Shown here: in pieces, positions 36,108-42,811 of the stretch
Layout: each line of letters opens with the position of its first letter
How positions within the stretch are numbered: position 1 is the stretch's first letter
Assembly: GCA_946628545.1 (NCBI GenBank)
Contig: CAMOWU010000006.1
Location: 1 to 61,931 of the forward strand
Length of the DNA stretch: 61,931 bases
Reading direction: 5' to 3'
Origin: an uncultured Bacteroides sp.
GTDB taxonomy: Bacteria > Bacteroidota > Bacteroidia > Bacteroidales > Bacteroidaceae
Made by a program: the position numbers and the translations under genes
The notes under the pieces: model-generated
Databases searched by the model: none
What the model was told of the DNA's origin: nothing
Seen by the model: only the letters and a program-made list of their open reading frames with translations

Positions 36108-36154
36108 CCAAAACCGCTGAAAGCCCCTGTACAAGGGGCTTTCAGCGGTTTTGG
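36108..36154 (-). terminator. 21-bp perfect hairpin at the tRNA 3' end
   Basis: CCAAAACCGCTGAAAGCCCCT (21 nt, 36108-36128) pairs perfectly with 36134-36154 across a 5-nt loop. On the minus strand it begins with the encoded CCA of the tRNA. Probably the tRNA terminator, though the T-run is only TTTT before GGGG. It may also mark an old attachment site. Confidence 0.7.
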
Positions 36155-36227
36155 TTGCGGGGGCAGGACTCGAACGTGCGACCTCCAGGTTATGAGCCTG
36201 GCGAGCTACCAACTGCTCCACCCCGCG
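36152..36227 (-). tRNA. Initiator tRNA-fMet (anticodon CAT)
   Basis: 76 nt including the encoded CCA. Acceptor strands CGCGGGG and CCCCGCA give the C1-A72 mismatch diagnostic of bacterial initiator tRNA. D stem GAGC/GCTC, anticodon loop CTCATAA on stem CCAGG/CCTGG, variable loop AGGTC. The T stem GCACG / CCTGC contains a C52-C62 mismatch where a G-C pair is expected. A TAATTTTG box lies 37 bp upstream (36264-36271). Confidence 0.93.
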
Positions 36228-36263
36228 ATATCATGTCTGTGCATTCCTTCCGAAATGCGAGTG

Positions 36264-36271
36264 CAAAATTA
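36264..36271 (-). promoter_or_regulatory. -7 promoter box TAATTTTG of tRNA-fMet (minus strand)
   Basis: Fits TAnnTTTG, 36 bp before the mature 5' end of the initiator tRNA. Confidence 0.6.
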
Positions 36272-36386
36272 CAACTTTTTTCCTAACCAGCCAAATAAAT
36301 CCCGACTTTTTTCAAGACATTCATTATTTTACATTCTTTTGTAGCTAAAAACCGTTCAATATCCCATACAAATGAGCTTAATTTTA

Positions 36387-36394
36387 TATATTTG
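36387..36394 (+). promoter_or_regulatory. -7 promoter box TATATTTG
   Basis: Fits TAnnTTTG. If used, the lipoprotein mRNA has a leader of about 180 nt that carries the AGCA-type repeats at 36418-36513. Confidence 0.45.
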
Positions 36395-36417
36395 CACCAT
36401 TCATGATTGCCAGGTAA

Positions 36418-36513
36418 AGCAAATCCAATATATACAAATATAGCAGATGCAATATATATAGGTATAGCAGATGCAATATATAATAGGTTAAGCAAATACA
36501 ATATATATATCGG
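36418..36513. repeat. 24-25-bp AT-rich tandem repeats, 4 units
   Basis: Units start at 36418, 36442, 36466 and 36491 with agca(a/g)at(c/g/a)caatatata. They lie between the possible promoter and the start of the FG-GAP-like lipoprotein. Confidence 0.8.
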
Positions 36514-36578
36514 ATAAAAAAGCCGACAAGGATGAACACACCTACCCCACCCTGAATCAACCAACAAAAAGCATCAAT

Positions 36579-37385
36579 ATGAAAAGAGACAGTATCAAAA
36601 AAAGGAGCTATTCGCTCTTCACACTTGCACTCGCCATTCTATGCCTGAGCCAAATGATGAGTTGTGAACAAAAAAAGACACAGAATGACGGACAGGAAAG
36701 CAACACCGACTCCACAGCCACTGTGCAAACTGCTGACAACGAAACTACAACAACACCTGAAGTTCCTTACATGGCTGCTCCCAAAATAGAGGTCAATGCC
36801 AACGGACTGATTACACTTACCGACTGCCCCCAGACAGACGAACGACTGAAAGTGACTGTTGCTGAAAACAACGAGAAAGCCGATGTCTATTACGATGGGG
36901 AACTCATCCAGACCGTGAAGGGAGCCGACGACGCCCCTTTGGCCACCGACGGACAGGCTCCTGTCCTTTTCATGGATGCCAACTTCGATGGCTATACCGA
37001 CATCTTCCTCGGAAGGGGCGAGAGCCGTACCTACAGTTCACTGCTCATCTGGAATCCAGACACCAAGCAATTCAAGAACATCGGCACACTTGGAGAACCC
37101 AGTCTGCAGGGCTTCATGCTCGACCCGTCCACTCAGTCGGTCTATCAAGGTGGCTCCAATTCCTGGTGCTCTTTCAATATCTCACGCTCCCAATGGAAGG
37201 GCCAGAACCTGGAAGAGGTGGAGAGCATGGATATCATCTCCGATCCCTCGCAATATGGCGCGAACAATGTATCTGCCAAGTTCACCGTTTACGACAGCGA
37301 TCACGACTACAAGACCTCATCCGAGACTTTAGAGGATTTGCCTAAGAACTGGCAGGATGCTGTGAAAGCCTACGGCTTGGAATAA
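36579..37385 (+). CDS. FG-GAP/VCBS-like lipoprotein
   Basis: 268 residues. A long lipoprotein signal ends LSQMMSC. A Thr/Asn/Gln-rich linker (about 30-65) leads to a beta-rich domain with an FG-GAP-type calcium motif, LFMDANFDGYTDIFLGRG (about 129-146), and further strands (SLLIWNPDTKQFKNIGTL). Such single-repeat domains occur in periplasmic or surface proteins of unknown role. Monocistronic; a good terminator follows at 37429. Confidence 0.72.
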   Translation: MKRDSIKKRSYSLFTLALAILCLSQMMSCEQKKTQNDGQESNTDSTATVQTADNETTTTPEVPYMAAPKIEVNANGLITLTDCPQTDERLKVTVAENNEKADVYYDGELIQTVKGADDAPLATDGQAPVLFMDANFDGYTDIFLGRGESRTYSSLLIWNPDTKQFKNIGTLGEPSLQGFMLDPSTQSVYQGGSNSWCSFNISRSQWKGQNLEEVESMDIISDPSQYGANNVSAKFTVYDSDHDYKTSSETLEDLPKNWQDAVKAYGLE

Positions 37386-37428
37386 CGCACACAATCATCT
37401 ATATACCAACTGATTGTATCACTACTCC

Positions 37429-37481
37429 ACGCAAATAATCCCCTCGGCAACCATCCCCAAGGAAATTATTTGCGTTTTTTT
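37429..37481 (+). terminator. Rho-independent terminator
   Basis: 11-bp stem ACGCAAATAAT / ATTATTTGCGT followed by seven T, 43 bp after the lipoprotein stop. Confidence 0.85.
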
Positions 37482-37552
37482 CATTAGTTTCTGTAGTTTT
37501 TCAGATCATCCTGCGTCTAATGGGTAAAAACGACTGAACAGAGCAACAGATT

Positions 37553-38044
37553 ATGAACACATCGGAAATCATTTTCGCAAAGACGGTCAAAGAACACAAG
37601 AGCACAATCTACACCGTGTGCTACATGTTCTCAAAAGACGCCGATGAGGTCAACGACCTCTTCCAAGAAGTACTGGTCAACCTATGGCGCGGCTTCGAGG
37701 GTTTTGAAAACCGCAGCGACATCAAGACGTGGATTTACCGCGTGAGCCTCAACACCTGCATCAGCATCGACCGGAAGAAGCGCCGACAGGTCACCGTACC
37801 GCTGAGCATGAACATCAACCTCTTCGAGGACCGCGATGAGGACACACGACAGGTAGATATGCTACACAAAAGGATTTCCCAGCTCAAGCCTTTTGACCGC
37901 GCCATCGTCCTGCTGTGGCTGGAAGAACTGAGCTACGAGGAGATTGGTCAAATCGTCGGCATCAGTGCCAAGAACGTCAGCGTTCGTCTGTTCAGAATCA
38001 AGGAAGAACTCAAGAGAATGTCAAACCCATCAAACAACAAATGA
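37553..38044 (+). CDS. ECF-type RNA polymerase sigma factor
   Basis: 163 residues. Region 2 contains DADEVNDLFQEVLVNLWRGFEGFENRSDIKTWIYRVSLNTCI (about 28-75) and region 4 contains LSYEEIGQIVGISAKNVSVRLFRIKEELK (about 127-155). Standard length and intact. Its partner is the membrane protein that starts 3 bp after the stop, in the position of an anti-sigma factor. Confidence 0.92.
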   Translation: MNTSEIIFAKTVKEHKSTIYTVCYMFSKDADEVNDLFQEVLVNLWRGFEGFENRSDIKTWIYRVSLNTCISIDRKKRRQVTVPLSMNINLFEDRDEDTRQVDMLHKRISQLKPFDRAIVLLWLEELSYEEIGQIVGISAKNVSVRLFRIKEELKRMSNPSNNK

Positions 38045-38047
38045 ACT

Positions 38048-38626
38048 ATGGAACGTGAATTGGAAGAAATGCGCCAGCAAATGGCCATCCTGAAAGAGAA
38101 ACTACAGGAGCAGAGCATCGTCAACGACCGACTCATCCGACAGTCGATGAAGAAGAACGTGGTCAGCATCAACCGACGATACTTGATTGTGAGCATCCTC
38201 TGCGTATTGATGATTCCTTACGGCTACTGGGCTTTCGTGATGCTCAACGGTATGTCGATGTGGTTCTGGGGCGCCACCAGTGTGCTGATGCTCACAGCCT
38301 TCATCTACACCTACTTCAACGGAAGGAAGCTGCGCGATGACCGACTGCTCGACAAAGACCTTGTGGAAACACAGCGCATCGTAGCACAAGCCAAGAAACT
38401 CGACCACGACTGGTTGAAGATCGGCATCCCAATGGGGATTGCATGGTTCTCCCTCTTCTGCTATGAATGCTACCGCCTCTTCGGTGCATCAGACAGCAAG
38501 TTCTTCATCGTCCCTGGCATCATCGGTGGTGTCGCCGGACTCGCCATCGGACTGAGACTGCACTTCAAAACTCAAGACAACTATCAGGAGGTGCTCGACC
38601 AAATCGAGGAGATACAGAGCATCTAA
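38048..38626 (+). CDS. Four-helix membrane protein coupled to ECF sigma factor
   Basis: 192 residues. The N-terminal coiled coil (ELEEMRQQMAILKEKLQEQS, residues 4-23) is cytoplasmic. Two pairs of membrane segments follow (YLIVSILCVLMIPYGYWAFVML; MWFWGATSVLMLTAFIYTYF; IPMGIAWFSLFCYECYRLF; FIVPGIIGGVAGLAIGLRL), with a charged helical loop between. No zinc anti-sigma motif. Position and coiled coil suggest that it controls the sigma factor; this is inference. Confidence 0.7.
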   Translation: MERELEEMRQQMAILKEKLQEQSIVNDRLIRQSMKKNVVSINRRYLIVSILCVLMIPYGYWAFVMLNGMSMWFWGATSVLMLTAFIYTYFNGRKLRDDRLLDKDLVETQRIVAQAKKLDHDWLKIGIPMGIAWFSLFCYECYRLFGASDSKFFIVPGIIGGVAGLAIGLRLHFKTQDNYQEVLDQIEEIQSI

Positions 38627-38742
38627 ATCGCACAACCTAATATCCTTTTCTCATCTCATGCGAAATCGCCAGCTACGGAACAATCCGTGCTGGCGATTTC
38701 AATGGTTCAGAGGATGGAGAATGCTCAATTTATGCCTTTTGA

Positions 38743-39255
38743 TTACTCATCACTTTCAAGTTCATTTATAATTCGCTCCAAGTCGTCAGAAACCTTGATG
38801 AGCATCAATTCCTCAGGTCCAAGAGGAGGCTCTACTTTTTCAGGCTTAGTCCCATCCAAGCTCGGCATCCGGCTGACACTTCCCATCTGACGCATTCTGT
38901 CGGCATTATCCTTCACCTCGCTACGGCCCTTGCCAGCGATATGGCTGAAGAACTCTGAAGAACGCTCCAGGACATTGGCTTTTTCTTTCTTCACCAGCTT
39001 GTCCAACTTGCCCTTGCATGGACCTTTAATGACAGGCAAACGACACAAGGCATCGTCTTTCAAAATCAGAGCCATGCCCTTGTCGAGTATGAACACGGCA
39101 TCGGCAGCGACCTGCTGCTTCTCCTTCAAAACGAAAGTCTTTCCTTTCTGCTGACACTTCACATCACCCTTCATATAGAAGACGGTAAGCATTTGAGCTT
39201 TCGCACCCAATAGGAAGGCAGTCAGCAATAGGCTCATGAATAATAATCTTTTCAT
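38743..39255 (-). CDS. Small secreted FecR-like protein
   Basis: 170 residues with a signal peptide (cleavage near residue 20, LGAKA). Residues 22-75 follow the FecR pattern: FYMKGDVKCQQKGKTFVLKEKQQV then ADAVFILDKGMALIL. A basic middle part and an acidic C-terminus (DLERIINELESDE) follow. It starts 23 bp after the CHASE2 gene stop and so is cotranscribed with it. Possibly a periplasmic ligand or scaffold for the CHASE2 sensor domain. Confidence 0.65.
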   Translation of the reverse strand: MKRLLFMSLLLTAFLLGAKAQMLTVFYMKGDVKCQQKGKTFVLKEKQQVAADAVFILDKGMALILKDDALCRLPVIKGPCKGKLDKLVKKEKANVLERSSEFFSHIAGKGRSEVKDNADRMRQMGSVSRMPSLDGTKPEKVEPPLGPEELMLIKVSDDLERIINELESDE

Positions 39256-39278
39256 CGCTGTATGTTTTAGTTGTTAGG

Positions 39279-40568
39279 TTATTGGGGCTGAGATTCATGT
39301 GGTGTTTGTTGTGATTGAGTATCCTGCACAGCAGGCGAATGCGGCTGAGTCTGTGGCACAAGACTCGAATAACGGAGCCATTTCCATCCGAATCGTTTAT
39401 AGAGAAGTGGCAGGACAATGCTATAGGTCACCTTCGTGAATGCCACAAGCTTGATGAAGTCGGGCAGAAGGGCATGCAACCCTAAAGTGGTGTTGAAGAC
39501 CGTAAACGAGATGTAGGCCACATACTGAAGGATCATCGTGATGATATATGTGGTTGCCAAAGTGAAGAGACCTTGCTTGATGGCGAATTTAAGCAGATTG
39601 CTGGATTCGGCATCGAGTTTGATGTCGATGAGGTAGAGCACATACGTATAGATAAAGCACACGATCAAGCACAGCAGCATCAGCCACCACGTGCTGACGC
39701 TTTTTACCCCTTCAAAATGAAGGATAGACTGCACTGCATAGGCATGAATCTCCACACCTTGCATCATGCCGAGGGGAGTGAGATGGCTGTCTCCCCTGTC
39801 GCGCATGTCGCCCACAAGCACTATACGGTCGCGAATGAGGTCGGGATCGAGTTGGTCGGCTGTCATGCAGGGGAAGTCAGTGGGTTCAAAACGTATGATG
39901 GATTCATTATTGATGGTGTCGGAATCGTCCAGATAGTCTCTCGCCACCTGGGCAGCAAACGACCATACGACCTGCCCTTCCGCACGTTGTCTGAGGCTGT
40001 ATTTGCTGATAGGCCGACCAGGTTCATCCTGCACCAGATTGGCGTACCCTTCATCCAGAGGAATAAAGTTTTCGCCGGCTTGTGGTTCTGCAAAAAAAGG
40101 ATGGGACACATGTTTGAATCCATGCAACGAACTGCTGAAAGAGTCGAGCTGACAAACGAACACCGTCTTGTCGGATATGAGTGTTGCTGTCTCAGCAAGC
40201 GTAGAGTCAACCTGAGCGACAAAAGAGTTGTCTCTCTCCCTGGATGGTGGGAAAAAGACATCGACCCCCATGCGCTTGGGTTCCATTAAATAGATAGTTT
40301 CAAGCAGTTCAGCAATTTCCGCACGAGCTGTAGGGCCATAAATGTCGCTGATATCCACGATGGCGATTTCCTCTGATTTCACGGGTGCAGTCTGTTTGCT
40401 TTGTATGTCGTAGCTCAGGCTGCTGGCCGCTTCGTCCGACGTCGCGCTCATGTGGAGCAACGACGTGCCATAAAGCCAACTATGGATAGGCAGGAACAAC
40501 AGTGACAACAGTATGACTGCCACCATGTCCCACAGAATTTTACGTCCTATTTTGTTCTTGCCCTTCAT
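39279..40568 (-). CDS. CHASE2-domain membrane protein
   Basis: About 429 residues from the ATG before KGKNK (an upstream GTG is possible). One N-terminal membrane helix (MVAVILLSLLFLPIHSWLYG) precedes an extracytoplasmic CHASE2 domain (about 40-290), shown by RMGVDVFFPPSRERDNSF, DLIRDRIVLVGDMRDRGDSHLTPLG and MQGVEIHAYAVQSIL. Three C-terminal membrane segments follow, but no kinase, cyclase or other output domain. CHASE2 normally feeds signals to such outputs, so this copy must act through partners. Cotranscribed with the FecR-like gene. Confidence 0.85.
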   Translation of the reverse strand: MKGKNKIGRKILWDMVAVILLSLLFLPIHSWLYGTSLLHMSATSDEAASSLSYDIQSKQTAPVKSEEIAIVDISDIYGPTARAEIAELLETIYLMEPKRMGVDVFFPPSRERDNSFVAQVDSTLAETATLISDKTVFVCQLDSFSSSLHGFKHVSHPFFAEPQAGENFIPLDEGYANLVQDEPGRPISKYSLRQRAEGQVVWSFAAQVARDYLDDSDTINNESIIRFEPTDFPCMTADQLDPDLIRDRIVLVGDMRDRGDSHLTPLGMMQGVEIHAYAVQSILHFEGVKSVSTWWLMLLCLIVCFIYTYVLYLIDIKLDAESSNLLKFAIKQGLFTLATTYIITMILQYVAYISFTVFNTTLGLHALLPDFIKLVAFTKVTYSIVLPLLYKRFGWKWLRYSSLVPQTQPHSPAVQDTQSQQTPHESQPQ

Positions 40569-40654
40569 ATCCAGCAATTTGGCTGCTTTCCACCGTGCCA
40601 GCACAAAACATCATAACAAAGATTCATTTTGGTCATGGCCGATGGTAATCGTGG

Positions 40655-40662
40655 CAAATATA
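40655..40662 (-). promoter_or_regulatory. -7 promoter box TATATTTG (minus strand)
   Basis: Fits TAnnTTTG, upstream of the CHASE2 / FecR-like pair. Confidence 0.55.
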
Positions 40663-40768
40663 GGAATAATATTGGAATTACATCGAATAAGTTCATGAAA
40701 AAAGCAAATGCAAACAAATGCAAACAAAATGCAAACTCTTCTCAACCCACTTATTGCATGAAAAACTC

Positions 40769-40776
40769 TACTTTTG
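40769..40776 (+). promoter_or_regulatory. -7 promoter box TACTTTTG
   Basis: Fits TAnnTTTG, 25 bp before the ATG at 40802. Confidence 0.6.
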
Positions 40777-40801
40777 CCAACTCAATCACATCAAAAACCA
40801 C

Positions 40802-41827
40802 ATGAAACAATTTCTCTTGCTTCTGATGTCATTCCTTTTACTGACAGAATGCAACCATCGCCACAACAATGAAGACACATTCTTTCTTCATGGCATCTGG
40901 ACATTGCGACATGCTGAATACCCATTAGGCAACACCTACGATTATCCGATGAACGGAAACACCATGTGTCATATCTACGACACAGACAGCACACTCTATG
41001 AATGCAGACTGGCTACCACGATCTCTGGACCTGTCATCATTCCCGAAACTCAATTTGGTGTAAGGATCATCGACCGAGGCAACAGTTATCTGTATTTGGA
41101 AGACGACGACCCACAGCCACTGACCATCGTAAACGACACTACCATCATCATCCAGCGACACGGCGTGCTCTGCACATGGGTCAAAGCCACCAATCTCGAA
41201 CAAGAGTGGGGCGATGAAATTCTGGCCATTGTCAGAGAAGATCTGAAATGCTCGACAAATGGAAATGAACATCGCTATATCTTTTCTGCTAAGGAACGGG
41301 AACAAGCAAGTGTCATTCGATGGTTCACACTATCCACCATCATCATCCTCCTCATCTCACTCCTGATTGCTTTGTCCGCCATCACTTACAAAAAGGAAAA
41401 GCAAAGGTTGCAACTACAACTACAACAAATCCAGGAAGTGAAAGAGAACCGTCCCCAATCGGTCAGACAAATGATTGAAACAGAGGAAAACGCCTTCTTC
41501 GCATCCAACATCTACCAGTCCATACATCAGCGTATCTCTTCAGGACAACCATTCAAAGCAACAGAGTGGAACGATATTGAGCAACAGCTGAAGAAAGTCT
41601 ATCCCGGCTTCATCAGCCAAATACGTTCACTCTACCCGATGTCGGAACTCGAATATCATGTTTGCCTGCTCATCAAGCTACGCATTCCACCCACCGAAAT
41701 CGCCGCAGTACTATCACGCGACACAAGCACCATCAGCACAGTACGCAGCCGATTGGTATCCAAGGTTTTTGGTCGAAAAGGAGGAGCCAAGGAATGGGAT
41801 GATTTCATCTTCTCTATCGGGAAATAA
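40802..41827 (+). CDS. Membrane-tethered HTH transcriptional regulator
   Basis: 341 residues from the ATG before KQFLLLL. A signal-like start ends LLLTEC (an atypical lipobox with Glu at -1). Residues 25-165 form a beta-rich extracytoplasmic sensor (FFLHGIWTLRHAEYPLG...). A membrane helix follows (WFTLSTIIILLISLLIALSAITY, about 173-196), then a coiled coil (KEKQRLQLQLQQIQEVKE) and a LuxR-like DNA-binding end: LEYHVCLLIKLRIPPTEIAAVLSRDTSTISTVRSRL. It would sense an envelope signal and act on DNA while membrane-bound. The small secreted DUF4488-like gene downstream is the obvious partner or target. Confidence 0.75.
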   Translation: MKQFLLLLMSFLLLTECNHRHNNEDTFFLHGIWTLRHAEYPLGNTYDYPMNGNTMCHIYDTDSTLYECRLATTISGPVIIPETQFGVRIIDRGNSYLYLEDDDPQPLTIVNDTTIIIQRHGVLCTWVKATNLEQEWGDEILAIVREDLKCSTNGNEHRYIFSAKEREQASVIRWFTLSTIIILLISLLIALSAITYKKEKQRLQLQLQQIQEVKENRPQSVRQMIETEENAFFASNIYQSIHQRISSGQPFKATEWNDIEQQLKKVYPGFISQIRSLYPMSELEYHVCLLIKLRIPPTEIAAVLSRDTSTISTVRSRLVSKVFGRKGGAKEWDDFIFSIGK

Positions 41828-41904
41828 GTATTTGCAAATCGTTTGCATGTAAAAAGCAAAGTAAATGCAAATCCGAAAATTTGGTACGGCAACGATTTCA
41901 TCTG

Positions 41905-41912
41905 TACTTTTG
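41905..41912 (+). promoter_or_regulatory. -7 promoter box TACTTTTG
   Basis: Fits TAnnTTTG, 53 bp before the DUF4488-like gene. The same box sequence precedes the regulator. Confidence 0.6.
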
Positions 41913-41965
41913 CCTCGGATTTGATACAACACTATACCCAAGTATTAACCCTTAACAACAAAACG

Positions 41966-42469
41966 ATGATGAAACAAAAAATGTTTTTTCTGATGGCAGC
42001 CTTACTCATGTACGCTGCACATGTCAATGCACAGACGACGAAAGTCGAAGACAAGGACCTGATTGGTGTTTGGCTCATGGAGTCGATGCAGCATGAAGGC
42101 GGAAAGAAGATTGTTTGCGGAAAAGAAACGGGCTATGCCCAATTCAAATATTACGGAGCGGACGGTGAGTACGCCTGTGCAGAGATAGCCTTGAGCAAAG
42201 ATGGCAAGTGCGTGGTGATGCCCCACGAATACGGTACCTACACTTTCAAGAACGGCGAATACAGTGAGATGGGGCGCCCATCTTCGAAAGGAGATATGCA
42301 ACTGATTGACAAGACCACCTTCAAAGGACGGTGGAAAACTCGCCACGATGTATGGAAGAAACAAACAGCCATGCCCGACAAACTGGTGAAGTACATCATT
42401 GATTGCTGCAAGATGAAGAACATGCCTTCCGACATCCAGCAAAGCATGAAACAGCATATATTCAAATAG
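41966..42469 (+). CDS. Small secreted protein, DUF4488-like
   Basis: 167 residues from the ATG of MMKQKMFF. Signal peptide to about residue 22 (AAHVNA). The core begins DLIGVWLMESMQHEGGKK, with strands QFKYYGADGEYACAEIAL and GTYTFKNGEYSEMG: the small lipocalin-like barrel of DUF4488 proteins. Function unknown. The regulator upstream has a sensor that also opens with GIWTLRHAE, so the two may share a ligand fold. Confidence 0.68.
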   Translation: MMKQKMFFLMAALLMYAAHVNAQTTKVEDKDLIGVWLMESMQHEGGKKIVCGKETGYAQFKYYGADGEYACAEIALSKDGKCVVMPHEYGTYTFKNGEYSEMGRPSSKGDMQLIDKTTFKGRWKTRHDVWKKQTAMPDKLVKYIIDCCKMKNMPSDIQQSMKQHIFK

Positions 42470-42744
42470 TGCACAACACGAATAATCGTACCACGGAATG
42501 CTTCATAAAAAACAATTAAGTTGACAAAATCAAACAAGACCTCCAGAACAATGAGGTCCTCGACCTCGCACCATCAGGGATGACAGCGCGAGGTCATTAT
42601 TTGCATCTGGTTGCTTGTCATTCGGTCACAATGCCCGCATTGCTTCCACATTCCGCACAGCCAGCAGCTGAAGAAATCCTTCCAAATGAGCTGAAAGACA
42701 ATTTATAGAAGCCCCCTAAAGGAAATATTGTTGATTTTTGATTC

Positions 42745-42752
42745 TATATTTG
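42745..42752 (+). promoter_or_regulatory. -7 promoter box TATATTTG
   Basis: Fits TAnnTTTG, 59 bp before the BNR_4 gene. In the 42470-42811 gap there is also a weak 8-bp hairpin GACCTCGC / GCGAGGTC (42562-42595). Confidence 0.55.
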
Positions 42753-42811
42753 CGAATTGCAAGAAATGTTTTTAAATTTGCATGAAACTAACATAACTTA
42801 TTCCAACTACA

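Noticed and set aside
36283-36567. 94-codon minus-strand frame over the AT-rich repeats
   Set aside because: IYIASAI repeats come from the DNA repeat itself; no start signal.
42562-42595. GACCTCGC / GCGAGGTC as a terminator
   Set aside because: Only 8 bp and no T-run; noted in the intergenic description but not called.
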